Shown in pieces: positions 44,299-55,349 of a stretch of DNA of 64,000 nt; position 1 is the stretch's first letter; every line of letters starts with the position of its first letter. The notes beneath the pieces are model-generated. The model searched no databases. It saw only the letters and a program-made list of their open reading frames with translations, and was not told the DNA's origin. Source of the stretch: Dipteronia dyeriana (taxonomy: Eukaryota; Streptophyta; Magnoliopsida; Sapindales; Sapindaceae); the NCBI GenBank assembly GCA_032871835.1, contig CM065297.1, positions 31,319,598 through 31,383,597 on the forward strand, given 5' to 3'. Made by a program: the position numbers and the translations under genes.

Positions 44299-45600
44299 TT
44301 AAAGCATGTGAGACATGTCTCGTAACCCTATACCATCTAGGTGACCCAAAAACCCTTTAGCCGGTAAGTTATTCATAGATGGATCAACATGATTGTCTTG
44401 TGAGGCTATCTTGGTGACGATCACATCTCCTCTCTGCACTATCTCTCTAATGGGCTGATACTTTCTCTCTATATGCTTCCCTATTTTGTAGCTTCTTGGT
44501 TTTTTGGAATTAGCCACAACACCACTGTTATCACAATAAAGTGTGATGGGCATATCCAAATCTGGAACAACTTCCAGATCACTCAATAACTTATGGAACC
44601 AAACAACATCTTTAGTAGTTTCACAAGCTGCTACATATTCAGCTTCCATGGTGGAGTCAGCAATGCAAGATTGATTGATACTTCTCCACACAATGGCTCC
44701 ACCACCCAGGGTGAAGACTGATCCAGACGTGGATTTCCTAGAATCTCTGTCTGATTGAAAATCAGAATTCGTGTATCCTAACGGGATCAAATCCTACCTG
44801 AAATACACTAGCATATAGTCTCTCATTCTCCTAAGATACTTGAGAATTGTCTTAATAGCAACCCAATGATCCAATCCTGGGTTGGACTGGTATCTGCTGA
44901 CTACTCCTACTGCATAACAGATGTCCAGTCTCGTGCATAACATAGCATACAGGAGACTACCTACTGTCGATGTATAGGTACACTTCTCATATCCTCAACT
45001 TCTTGAGATGTCTTAGGACACTGTTCCTTAGACAAGTGAACTACATGCCTAGAAGGTAAATTACCTTTCTTAGAGTTTTGTATTGAAAATCACACAAGAA
45101 TCTTGTCGATATATGATGCCTGAGACAGTGTTATGAGTTTGTTCTTACGATCCTTTATAAGTTGAATCCTTAGAATATAAATCGCCTCTCTAAAATCTTT
45201 CATTTGGAATTGGCTAGCCAACCAACCCTTTACATCAAACAACACTCCCACATCATTCCCAATGAGTAGGTTATCATCTGTGTATAGGACCAAGAAAACT
45301 ACTTTCTTATCAATGATGCGCTTGTAGAGACAAGGCTCATCGACGTTCTGCTCAAAGCCATAGGTTTTGATCACATCATCAAACATAATGTTCCAAGATC
45401 TAGATGCTTGCTTAAGTCCATAGATGGAACTTTTCAACTTGCAAACCTTTTGCTCTTGATCTGGAGATAAGAATCTCTCTAGTTGCATCATATAGATGCT
45501 CTCATCAAGATTGTCATTCAAGAATCCAGTATTGACATCCATATATCAAATTTTGTAATCAAAATAGGCAGAAATGGATAAGAGAAACCTAAAAGACTTA
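44299..45600 (-). pseudogene. pol: copia-4 pol: reverse transcriptase and RNase H
   Basis: Frame 45542-45090 on the - strand: MDVNTGFLNDNLDESIYMMQ, CKLKSSIYGLKQASRSWN, the active site as LYTDDNLLIGN (YTDD instead of YVDD), then LSQASYIDKIL. After a broken stretch with stops (45090-44800), frame 44790-44299 gives RNase H: YTNSDFQSD, STSGSVFTLGGGAIVWRS, STMEAEYVAACE, LYCDNSGVVANSK and HIERKYQPIREIVQRGDV. These motifs place it in a different copia lineage from copia-1, -2 and -3. Confidence 0.9.
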
Positions 45601-46439
45601 AACATGGCTACTGGCGAGAAGGTCTCTTCATAATCGACCCCCTCTTTCTAGGTATAACCATTGGCCACTAGCCTTGCTTTGAAGGTCTCTACCTTCCCGT
45701 TTACTCCTCTCTTTCTCATGTAGATCCACTTACACCCTATGGGTTTTACCCTATCCCGTAAGTCTACAAGATCCCAGACTGAGTTAGAGTACATGAACTC
45801 CATCTCGAGATTCATGGCTTTACGTCATTCCTCTTTATCAAGATCTTCCATTGCATTCTTAAATGTCAATGGATGATCCACACTATCAGCAAAGACAACA
45901 CCTTGTCCCTCACCTATACCTAAATAGCGTTCAGGTTGTCTCACAACCCTCTCACTATATCTAGGTGGTAGTGTATCTTGATCAGGAACTATCTGACTCT
46001 CAGATGTTTATGGATCAACAACTCTTGTTGATGAAGCACTAGTCTCACCAAGCTCCAACTCATTCAATACAATCTTAGAACGAGGTTTATGGTCACTAAT
46101 ATAATTGTCCTCAAGAAACATTGCATTTGTCGATACAAATACTTTGTTATCTTAGGGACTATAGAATTGTCCACCTCTGGTCTCCTTGGAGTATCCTACA
46201 AATAGGCAGACCACAAACTTGGAGTCTAGCTTTCGAGTTCTGTTCTTCAGCACGTGTGCTGGACACCCCCATATGTGAAAATGTCATAAACTAGCTTTAC
46301 GACCATTCCACAACTCTAGGGGAGTCTTAGGAATAGATTTGGATGGCACCACATTCAAAATGTATGCTGCTGTTTGTAACGCATATCCCCAAAAGGAATT
46401 TGGTAATGATAAGAATCTAATCATAGATCTCACCATTTT
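45600..46439 (-). pseudogene. pol: copia-4 pol: integrase C-terminal half and linker
   Basis: From 46439 down the - strand: MVRSMIRFLSLPNSFWGYAL, then QTAAYILNVVPSKSIPKTPL, ELWNGRKASL and a stop, followed by broken frames for the YFYDP-like box, the acidic linker and KWIYMRKRGVNGKVETFKAR at the RT entry. The catalytic D, D and E positions lie upstream and are absent, because the gene starts abruptly at the pararetrovirus junction near 46440. Confidence 0.85.
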
Positions 46440-47570
46440 CATTAAGTAAATTGGACAGGATTGTAGTGTAGTGGCTAGCCTGTGGGATAAAATCCCTAAT
46501 GTAATTGACAATGCCAAGGAATTGTTGAACTTGCTTTTGAGTGAGGTTAGAATCAGGGAAATTAAGGAGCTGCTTGGCCAAATGAGGACTAGGGTGGTAA
46601 GCTCCTTCTCTTATCTGCATGCCGAGGAATTCGATTTCAGCAACACTAATTGAACTCTTTTTCTCAGAAAGCATAATTCCATACTGGTCTATGATCTGAT
46701 GGAACTATCTTAAAAGCTTGTCATGAGACTCTTCATCTAGGGAGAAAAGCAGAATGTCATCGATATATAGTAGGGCTGAGTGGAGGATAGGACGAAAAAT
46801 CCTGGTGATGGCCTTCTGGAAAAGTGAAGGAGCAGTCTTAGGCCAAAAGGAAAAACGGTCCACTGGTACTGAGCATTTGGGAGACAGAAAGCTGTCTTGT
46901 ATCTTTCTTCAGGATGAATGCCTATCTGCCAGAAGGTTCCTTTTAAGTCATACTTGGAAAATATAGTAGCTCCAGGTAGTTGTGAGAACAGGGAGTTGGC
47001 TCTTGAGACCAAAAACTTGTCATCTTGGAGGAAGAGATTGAGAGGCTTGTAATCAATGACCAGTATCTTCTTTCCTCTGAGCTGTTCAGATCTTTTTTCG
47101 ACATAAAAGGCCTGGCAGGCTCAAGGGGATGAAGTGGGTTCTATCATTCCTTATCTGAGGAGTTCTTCACATTCTTCGTTTGCTAGCAAGAGGTCCGTGG
47201 GTGGCATTCCCGAATGAGAAGCTTTGGTAGGGTTGGCATCTTCATTGAGCTTGAAGGGAAGCTTGATAAAGAAGTCTGGATTTTTCCACAATGGATTTGG
47301 GTGTTTAAAGTCAGCATGACTATTCGTACAAAATTCAAGGAGTTTTTCTTGAATTTGTTGGAAACTAGGATTGATGGTGGAGAGAAGGAAAATCTTGGGA
47401 ATGCTGGTGAAAGGTTTGAATTCATGTTTGAACCGGATGCCGGTAGGAATAATTCTGATAGACCTAGATTGGCTGTAAACATCCCAACCAATCAGGATAT
47501 CTTTGTCAGGAAGGGGAGTACCAATGACTTGGGGTCCACAAAGTGCATGAAGGGAAAAATTGGATGCCAA
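46440..47570 (-). pseudogene. EPRV reverse transcriptase, truncated
   Basis: The - strand contains the RT palm pieces SKYDLKGTFWQIGIHPEERY, FPFGL, and the active site YIDD near 46757-46770, followed by EKKSSISVAEIEFLGMQI, LTQKQVQQFLGIVNYIRDFI and a last LLNENGE before the join. The conserved R...PFGL, YIDD and FLG boxes are those of caulimovirid/Ty3 polymerases, not copia. At least three frame changes split it. The RNase H that should follow is missing: sequence switches to copia integrase. Confidence 0.88.
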
Positions 47571-47860
47571 TCTTCTTCCTAGAGACCAATTTGGTAATAA
47601 AGATTTTGGCCATATGCTGCTAAGAACTCGTTGCTATTTTCTTTCCAAGCTTCTGCGGGCAGAACCTTAGGGTTCATCATTGTGAAGTGTGCGCCAGTAT
47701 CGAAATAGGCAATGGCAGGGACCAGCTTAGAGTATTTTTCTGCCAGCATCTGAATCTGGATTTGAGGGCCCATGTTATTATCACTTGTTGCCTGGTAGGC
47801 TTCTGAGGGGAGGTCTATCCCAAAATATCTGACGTTTTTGAGGATGAGCTAGAGTCATCT
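47571..47860 (-). pseudogene. EPRV aspartic protease
   Basis: The frame 47773-47579 contains YFDTGAHFTMM, with the catalytic DTGA box of caulimovirid proteases, followed by NPKVLPAEAW. It processes the polyprotein in active viruses. The domain is short and ends in a stop. A frame change separates it from the downstream RT. Confidence 0.8.
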
Positions 47861-47999
47861 GAATCTTGGATCATGAAAGTGGTTAGTTGGTTGACATCTT
47901 CTTGCTCTGAGAAGATGGATTTTACGTCAGCATCAAAAGGAACTTCATCAGCGATTTGTCTGAGCTATTGGATAAGCTTGGCTGATTTCGTTCTTTTGT

Positions 48000-48700
48000 T
48001 AGGGCACTATTTTGCATAGTGTCCCTTTTGTTTGTAGGCAAAACACTTATCTAATTTGTTCCAGGATCTCCTAGCCTTCTTTCGAAAATATTTGTATTTT
48101 CTATTTCTCTTGTTATTGAAGAAATTCTTCTCTTTTCGTGGCTGTCTTCTGGGAGGCTGACCTCTGGAATGATGGTAGGATCTGCAATTGTAGTGATCTG
48201 TATTTTTTACATTTGAGGTGGTATGAATCAGGTAATTTACAGTACCTACCATACTTCCTGCCTTCCCTAATCATTTTTGTAAAAACTTTTTGTGTGGCAC
48301 AAAGTTTGTCTAGGGCAGTGTGAGTGAATATATGTATTCCCCCTAGGGAAATATCTCGAATGGTCCGGTTTGAGAGCTCAATCAAACGTTGAAGCTAACC
48401 CTGAAGTTTTGTAGGGAGGGAGTTCAAATAGACCTGCCTTAAGCTTTCATCATTGATTTTTCCAAGGGCATGGTATCTGAAAAACATGCGTCTGTAATGA
48501 TAATTTATATCCCTTTTGTCCAGAGAACAACACCGCATTTCAAAGAACTCATGTCTGTTCTGTTTGTAGAACTGAGAAGCATCTCCGTGAAATTCCCGGA
48601 AAATAATTCCCATAGCTTGCGATACAGAACTGCATCTGACCAATTGTAGATGTCTGTATTCTCCGAGAGCCTAATACCAATCCCTAAGAGATTCAGTGAA
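48000..48700 (-). pseudogene. EPRV coat-protein region with zinc knuckle
   Basis: Frames 48643-48395, 48385-48113 and 48252-48007 (- strand). The helical core includes FYKQNRHEFFEMRCCSLDK and RLIELSNRTIRDISLGGIHI. A basic arm (RRQPRKEKNFFNNKRNRKYK) leads to a CCHC-type knuckle, CFAYKQKGHYAK, in which one Cys is Tyr and a TAG (48009-48007) falls just before the last Cys. The knuckle is the family signature for nucleic-acid binding. It is inactive here. Confidence 0.8.
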
Positions 48701-49201
48701 TCTGGATAGGAATTCTTTTAAGATGGTTTATGTATTATTTTCTCGCTTTGCTGTTTAGAGATCGAGCTATGCACTCATTTCTGACATCCTCATTCTCCAT
48801 TGACGGGGAGCGGAATCATCAAGATTAAACCATGGGCCATTTGTGGGTTTTTGAGTGGGAACAGAACCTGGAGGCCTGTGATTTGGAGGTTCTTCCACAA
48901 TGGGAATTGGTTTTTCAGAAGTTCCATCTGAAGCATCAAAAGTGTCTACTGTCTAGGAAAACAGTTGGGGGTCTGCTCTGGATGCCATAAAAATCTGAGA
49001 GAGATCTGCAAGAGCATCTGGGTCTGAGTGGTATGATTGGTCAGTTGATTCAGGGGAATATGCTTCCCATAAAGAATATGACTCATAGGAGGATTCTGAG
49101 GGGGGAGTATAGGTTTATACGGAGGAGGTATGTTCAGAAAAGGAAGTAAATTGGTGATAAGCATAGAAGGCATGTTTGTGATGGTATGAGGTTTTCTTTT
49201 T

Positions 49202-49955
49202 TCAGGGAGATGATTTTTTGGAAGGTCGGGTAGTTCTGCTGGAAGATGGCTTGTCTGGTTGCCTTGGTGAAGATAAAGGCGGAGACTTTCTTAAAAGGTC
49301 TCCAGTTGATATGAAAAACGGGGAGTGGTCAGGAGGTCTAGAGGCATAAGGCGGGGATTGGGTTGGAAATATCAAGGATGGGGTGAGAGGGTGTGGTCTT
49401 GGAACATAGGGTGCACTGATGAAATGATCTCGACTTATTTGGTCTAATTGATCCTTAAGCTGTCTGATCTCTTTTTCTTGGTTGTCAAAACCAGGACCAA
49501 AATATCCTTGGTTTATGTATTGATGGAGGTCCGTATCCAGTCTGGCAACTCTAGATTGCAAGTCGGTATACATATTGCGTAAAGAGGAGTCCAAATGTTG
49601 AAGATGCAGATCATGTTGAGAAACATGATGAGAGACTTGGTCAATCTTTTGATCAATAAAGTGTAAAACTCTATTCTGCACTCTGGCATTTCGGGAATGC
49701 AGTTAAAGACCTGCTTAACCTGGGTAGGCTGTTTGAGGGATCCATCAGGAAGGACTTCAGTGGTTTGGACAAATGGTCTAGAAAACAGGTTCCTTTCGGG
49801 GTTTGAGGAAGGTTCCAAAAGAGGAAAATCCTTGTCATAACTAGAAGCCATGAAGCAAGGAATGAGAGCCGGAGCAGAAGGTAGGAATCCTTTTGGTTCC
49901 TCTGGTTCTTTTTACAGCAAACCTTCAGATTCAAGGATTTGAAGGGCTCTATCAT
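49202..49955 (-). pseudogene. EPRV central region: coiled coil and Pro/Ser-rich linker
   Basis: Three overlapping frames on the - strand. 49681-49202 has a heptad-like coiled coil (IDQKIDQVSHHVSQHDLHLQ, then QEKEIRQLKDQLDQI) and a Pro/Ser-rich end (RPHPLTPSLIFPTQSPP). Such a region lies between movement and coat proteins in petuvirus/florendovirus polyproteins, where its role is little known. Frame shifts at about 49690 and 49850 break continuity. Confidence 0.65.
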
Positions 49956-51128
49956 AGAGAGAGAGAGAGGTTTATTTTTGACCAGAAGTAAGCCTTTCCA
50001 CGACTGTTGGGATCATCTGGTTTTTGGCAGGAACGACTTAGTTTACAAGATGACCTTATAGCCTTGGAACAAACTCTGCATTCACAGTCTGTATCACACA
50101 TTTCTGGATCAACGTCCCATATGAAGTGGCTGTTGATTTTATCTGTATAGATAGAGGTTCCGTCAGCTTCGAAGCAATGAATTAGAATTTCCTTTTCGGA
50201 AGTGATTGGTCGGATCATGAGAACTTGGAAAACAGGAGGCCCACTGGGTGTGGGTGCACTGGTGAATACTTCAGTGGATGAAGTACTGATTGGTTCATAA
50301 GTGGTCTGTATGGAGCCGTCCGATAGTTTGGTGAATTTTGTGCCAGAAGTAACAACAAGAGTGGTATTATGAAAAGCATTCTCATAATTGTCGATCCATT
50401 TTAGAGGCATAATTTCTGTAAGCTTTTCTCTGGGAAGTTGCTTTGGAATTTGAATAACGGTGAGAACTTCCTCTTCTCTTTCTGCTTTGATGAAGATGGT
50501 ATCTCTAGTATGTCCAGGAATAGGGAGATCAAGGGCGTGATCTTGAAATCTGTAGGCGATCTGATGGTGTAACATTGCCATGTAAGAATTAGGCATCATG
50601 GGTTCTCCTACCACTTGAAGTTGAATTTTGAGGCAATTGTGGAGATTCTGATCTCTGAGAGGGATGTTGAAATCGGGGTAGTAAGTAAGAGAGATACTTT
50701 CTGCATGGAGGGTTGACAAACAAGTTCCGATGATGGCATGCTCATACTCTTTATAGATAGTATTGAGGAGAGCATTCCTGGCAGTGACTGGTAGTCCTTT
50801 TCTTCCATGAAGGGTGGGGACTATCCTTATAGCTCCAATATGTAGGTGAGAGTAGCCTTCTTTGATCCATTGATCAATCAAAGGTTGACCTATTTCCAGA
50901 TAAACATATTGTTCGGCTGTAGAAGCTGGGACTAGGCAGTTGTCCAGGGCAGTGGATTGGACGTACTCTTTTATTGGAGGAGAACAGTGTTGGACTAAAG
51001 CCGTGACCCTTCTAGAGAGCGACTTACTGCGTTTGAAAACAGTATAAGGATTTAGTAGGGGTAGAGAAGTTTCATTGATTTGAGCAGACTCTAGGATATG
51101 GGTTTATTCAACGAGGTTTTGTATTTTA
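49952..51128 (-). pseudogene. EPRV movement protein (30K superfamily)
   Basis: The 309-codon open frame 50881-49952 on the - strand begins IDQWIKEGYSHLHIGAIRIV and contains GRKGLPVTARNALLNTIY, then SLTYYPDFNIPLRDQNLHNC and KIQLQVVGEPMMP, the conserved core of caulimovirid 30K movement proteins that open plasmodesmata. Its C-terminal part has a Cys-rich cluster (CDTDCECRVC). The N-terminal part upstream of 50881 to the copia-4 LTR is also MP-like but has a stop. This is the longest virus-derived frame still open. Confidence 0.8.
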
Positions 51129-52581
51129 TATCAAGTATTTGCATCCTATGCAAAATCTTCATTTGACTAATGTTTCACGTGCACACACCAATTAGCATCA
51201 AATGCAATCTCTTTTGTTATTAATTGATATATATCTTTTAATTATCCTTTTCAAATATATCTAATTTATTAAAAGTGATAATATGTATTTTAAATTTAAA
51301 CTTAAATTCAAATACTTAGATAAATGATTTAGTAAAATAAAATAATCATATTATTTTATCTTCACCTAAATCCATATATCAACTAACACCCTCCAATTAA
51401 TAGTTAGTTAATAATTCATAATTATCAGTATAATTAAATAATCTAATTATTTAATTAATTTAACTATTAACATTAATTAATTAAATAATCTCATTATTCA
51501 ATTAATTCCCGAATAAACACATGTCACTTTCGTAACACAACTAATTTGACAATCCAATTAGTTAACCGTGACCCTTGTTACTTAAATCGATCGGGCTAGC
51601 AAGAGGAACTAATAGACCCACAATATTTTGAGTTCCAATAATCATCAGAATCATTAATTAAACAATTTAATTAATATTTATTGATTATTAACTTTGGTGT
51701 TATTTCACTAAAAACCCGAAGTTGTCTCTCAACTGTAGACGCTTTTACACAGATCGATACAACTCGGTGTTCATCGATATAGCTATTACACATTGTGTGA
51801 TCCTCTACAATAGTTCATATCATAATGTCCGTTATACCCCTCTAATTACATATATCCTTTAAATACCATTGATTCTCTAATGGACAATAAATTCTATTTC
51901 CTTACGGAATTAGGAGAGCGCTCATATTGTCCAAGCCCCGAATCAACCCTTAAGAGAACTACGATCTACTTCTCACAAGAAGGAGTGGATTCCACTATTG
52001 TGTACAAACCTTCCCAGCCACAAGCCAAACCGTAATCCCAACATACGAAGCATATTGATCTGGAACAGCATCCGACCTCACCCATGGTATATCAAAAACC
52101 ACGATCTAACCTGAAGGAGTCGTTAAGACACTCAGGATTAAGATCACCCACATATAGCCTTCGTTAGTTGATATATATGAATCTCATCGGTAAACGGATC
52201 TTGGTGAGAGATTCATATAGATCATGGCCCAATCCTATATGATCACATCATACAAGGTGCCTCCATTCTCATATCTTTTATGAATGATTCAGGATAGAAT
52301 CATCGTACATTACGGAATGGACCACAACTATAGATTAACCACAAATAAAGTACCTAGTTTTATTTGCTATCTATGGACTCTTTAGATTGCATGTCTCTTA
52401 CTGTATCCATCCGTATATGACACTCATATACACAGTTCGAGATTACATCCGGCAATCTTGGATGTTAAATATATGCACAAGTTATAAAATAAATAACACA
52501 ACATGAATGAATTGAACTTTTCCTTTTATTTATTTCATAAATCCATTTACAAATTACATCTTTAAGGTATAAACCCCAACA
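51129..52581 (-). repeat. copia-4 5' LTR, truncated
   Basis: Aligns with 42806-44284 of the complete LTR. The missing part is the PBS-proximal (R/U5) end of about 595 bp, cut where the pararetrovirus begins. Its outer end CCCAACA forms the canonical inverted pair with TGTTGG at 42211; the inner LTR has mutated to CCTATCA. Confidence 0.9.
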
Positions 52582-52930
52582 ACTGACTCAGATACTTCCC
52601 CCCCTCAGCCTTACTTCGCTTCTTGAAATTGCCACTCACAGCTTTAATAAAAGCCTTTGCATCCTTACATTTTGGAATACTCTTCTTAATAGTTTTGGCG
52701 GTTGACAAACGTATGATTATCAGACATTTCCGATTAGACTCTTTCCACTTCTTTCGATAAATCCTCTGTTTAGTAGTACTCTCATCAGTGTGTTTAGAAT
52801 ACCTTTTCTCACGTAACGAAAGGTCTATATCCCAAAAAGCTAGAACAGCAGTGAGAGTCTCTTTCCATTCCTTGAAATTAGTCCCATCCAAAGGTTTAAT
52901 AGTAGACAATTGCGAAGCAAAGTTGTTGAC
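52582..52930 (-). pseudogene. gag: copia-3 gag, N-terminal part
   Basis: The 115-codon frame 52909-52562 on the - strand reads MSTIKPLDGTNFKEWKETLT, LAFWDIDLSLREKR, KKWKESNRKCLIIIRLSTAK and KAFIKAVSGNFKKRSKAEGG before crossing into copia-4. It is the same Gag as copia-2 at 20205-20540, without that copy's TAG. An upstream in-frame extension (NNFASQL) exists. It is interrupted only by the insertion. Confidence 0.88.
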
Positions 52931-54614
52931 TTTGAAAACTAAATATCAAAACCAAGGATTTCATGCTCATAAGATAACAATCAAAACATTTATAGAAACA
53001 AAATTCAACATGTGATTGGACAAAGATCACTACATTCTATAAATGAATTCCTCAAGATGATGAACCTCCTACGGAGAAGAACATCACCTATCACATGTGA
53101 TAACCCTTCTACGGAGATGATTAAAACATGTATATAGTTTCCATTATTGCTATTTTATAGATGAATACCTCAAGATGATGAACCTCCTACGGAGAAAAAC
53201 ATCACCTATCACATGTGATAACCCTCCTATAGAGATGATTAACACAAACATTTTTATCTTTGCAGTTCAAATTTAATAATTGATTACAGATGAATATCTC
53301 AAAATCTTTAATGATTAGTCACTACGTGAAACATAATTATCCAATTACGAGAGTATTCAATCAATTATTAAACTATCAAATTAATAACCGTCAGCCAACT
53401 AAATTCTCAAAATGAAATTATTAGCCACTACGAGAAAACTTAACCACTCGATTCACGAGAATATACATAACGGATTATTAATTTCGAACGAAATAATCAA
53501 AATGAAAACTTAATGATTAGTTTACTACGTAGTAATATAATCATCCGAAATCACAAAGAATATCAACGGTACTTTTTCCTAAAACCCTTTTTAGAAAATT
53601 ACAAAAACTGCCCTGATTTTGTTAAATTACAAAAATACCCCTCAAGATTCAACAATTAAAAATTGACCCCTAAATTTTTATCAAAATTACAAACCGGCCC
53701 AATAAGTTTTGGAAATTACAAAGTGACCTTATAACTTTTCGTTAGTTATAAATTGGTCCCAAGACTATTTTACAATTGTAAACTGATCCATTACGTTTTG
53801 ATAATTGCAAATTAACCCCACAATTTTATCAAAATTACAAAAGAGCCTAAAATAATTGCAAATCAGTCCATCAAGAATATCAAATTCTCAAAAGGTGGCC
53901 CAAGCAAAATCAGGCCATGGAAACCCTAGACCTTCGTGCACCGCCGCCTTGATCGATCTGTTACCTTAAAGACGACAAACGACGACGACTATGGACCTAA
54001 TCGTGACCGTGAAGAACCACGATCGATCGTGGCCCAAAACCAGCCACAAGGACGAACGATCTGCCTCCAAGCGATGGTCTTGGATGATCGACTCGCGTTG
54101 TCGACCGGTCTTCATCTGGTCATGATCGGTGACCATCGATCGGGATCATCGTTGTAATCGCACACGACAGGTGCGCCAACAAAGTGGATCGGGTTTGGGT
54201 GTGGTTGAGCATTGAGCAGAGAAGAAAATCATTGTGGATATGGGTTGACCCATCGACCCAAGAGGCAACCCAAGTGACCCAGACCCTATAAGTTCTTCAC
54301 ATGTTCACATGTCTGGTTTGAAAAATCCACCGACCCAAAATCCCAAATTCTTGTGCAATCTGAATCGATCTGATCCTTCAACAAACAGACTTTCAATTTC
54401 GTTTTTTTTTTATATACACAACTGCGATCTAAAACCTAGAACCTAAATTCTTGTTCATCTACCGGTCGAATCCTATCAAGCTATAGATTTCTATCTAGAA
54501 ATCAATCATCAAACAAAAGTTTACGGATTCAACATATATCAATAATTCATGTATCGAAAACAGTAAATGAATAATTATAAGAATTTAATATTCAGCTTAT
54601 GTGAAAATACGGAA
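52931..54614 (-). other. copia-3 leader with duplicated block, minisatellite and GC-rich block
   Basis: 53037-53126 and 53157-53243 are a direct duplication (CCTCAAGATGATGAACCTCC, ATCACCTATCACATGTGATA); copia-2 has it once. 53575-53895 is the AATTACAAA(A/G)TGACC minisatellite shared with copia-1 and copia-2. 53910-54270 is the GC-richer part with repeated CGATCGATC and GATC. No supported gene. Confidence 0.75.
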
Positions 54615-54626
54615 GCTCCAATACCA
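54615..54626 (-). promoter_or_regulatory. copia-3 primer-binding site
   Basis: On the - strand, TGGTATTGGAGC one base inside the 5' LTR, a near match to the initiator tRNA-Met complement. Confidence 0.82.
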
Positions 54627-54627
54627 C

Positions 54628-55123
54628 TGTTGACATTGTATGTAATTAAACATATATATTTGAATTAATTACATAAGCATGAAATCGTACTTGAATTCCC
54701 CAAATCCATTAGATAGTGCAAGAAACCCAATATGAAAATAAAATAGAGAAAATATTTAAAACTGAAGACTCTCTGCTCAACTTTCTCAGATTGTCTAATG
54801 GGGAGACAATTCTGTTATACATTATATGAGTGAGAGTAGAGATCCCCTATATATATTATAACTTTCTAGAATCCTAACCCATAAAGGATTCTCAACCCTA
54901 ATAGAATGGCTATTCCTAAAAGGAATAATAGGTCTACACATATATAATAGCATATACCATATCCTATATTCTACGTTTATTTAATGTAGCTAACATGCAC
55001 CGAGTCCAACAATATTGATCACAATCAAACGGATTTTATCCGGTCTATTGTTATTTACTTAAACATTAGTTTTCAGAAACATAAAATATAATATCATACG
55101 TATAATTTTATAAAAACCTTACA
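54628..55123 (-). repeat. copia-3 5' LTR
   Basis: 496 bp, TGTTGACATTG...ACCTTACA. It aligns with 37288-37801 but with more small deletions, notably near 54770-54790 and 55080-55110. Confidence 0.9.
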
Positions 55124-55349
55124 TAATGCTCACAATATCTCCAATCGTATAGGGACAGGTGGTACAGCATTTAAAAAAAGAAAAGAAAAGAAAAGTGGTG
55201 CCTTTTCCTTTTCATCGATAAAATTCCTTGTTCGAGAGCGATCAATGCTTGGCTCACCATGACCCTGCCACTAGTACTATCGCAAATTCCCATTATTTCA
55301 ATTATGGATTTCTACTCTCCAGAATGGTTTTTGTGACAGTTTCTTCACC
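55124..55349 (+). other. 5' flank of SLC35F-like copy B
   Basis: Begins with the copia-3 target flank TAATG and includes AAAAGAAAAGAAAAG microsatellite. A promoter cannot be assigned; upstream sequence was displaced by copia-3. Confidence 0.4.

Larger units (their letters stand above)
46440..51128 (-). mobile_element. Endogenous pararetrovirus (Caulimoviridae), florendovirus/petuvirus-like, partial
   Basis: 4.7 kb whose - strand order is movement protein, coiled-coil region, coat-protein region with zinc knuckle, aspartic protease and RT, as in the single-polyprotein caulimovirids (petuviruses, florendoviruses). RNase H and the intergenic region are absent. There are no LTRs and no integrase, as expected for this family, which enters genomes by illegitimate recombination. 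Frames carry many stops and frameshifts. Both borders sit inside copia-4 sequence, with no duplication found. Confidence 0.88.
42211..52581 (-). mobile_element. copia-4: second Ty1/copia family, nested in copia-3, partly replaced by a pararetrovirus
   Basis: 10371 bp, TGTTGGAAC...CCCAACA. Flanks are GCTGA (left) and ACTGA (right), matching the undisturbed GCTGG of the copia-2 gag at this point, so this is a 5-bp duplication within copia-3 gag. The complete 3' LTR is 2074 bp. The 5' LTR survives only over its first 1.45 kb (51129-52581). Everything from there to mid-integrase (PBS, leader, gag, protease, integrase N-half) is missing and occupied by 4.7 kb of caulimovirid sequence. Confidence 0.9.
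37288..55123 (-). mobile_element. copia-3: Ty1/copia element of the copia-2 family, host of copia-4
   Basis: A 17.8-kb span of which about 7.5 kb is copia-3 itself; copia-4 (42211-52581) interrupts gag. LTRs at both ends, PBS and PPT are in place. The flanks GAATG (left) and TAATG (right) match in 4 of 5 bases. The coding order on the - strand is gag, protease, integrase, RT, RNase H. It is broken by stops and frameshifts at positions mostly different from copia-2. Confidence 0.92.
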
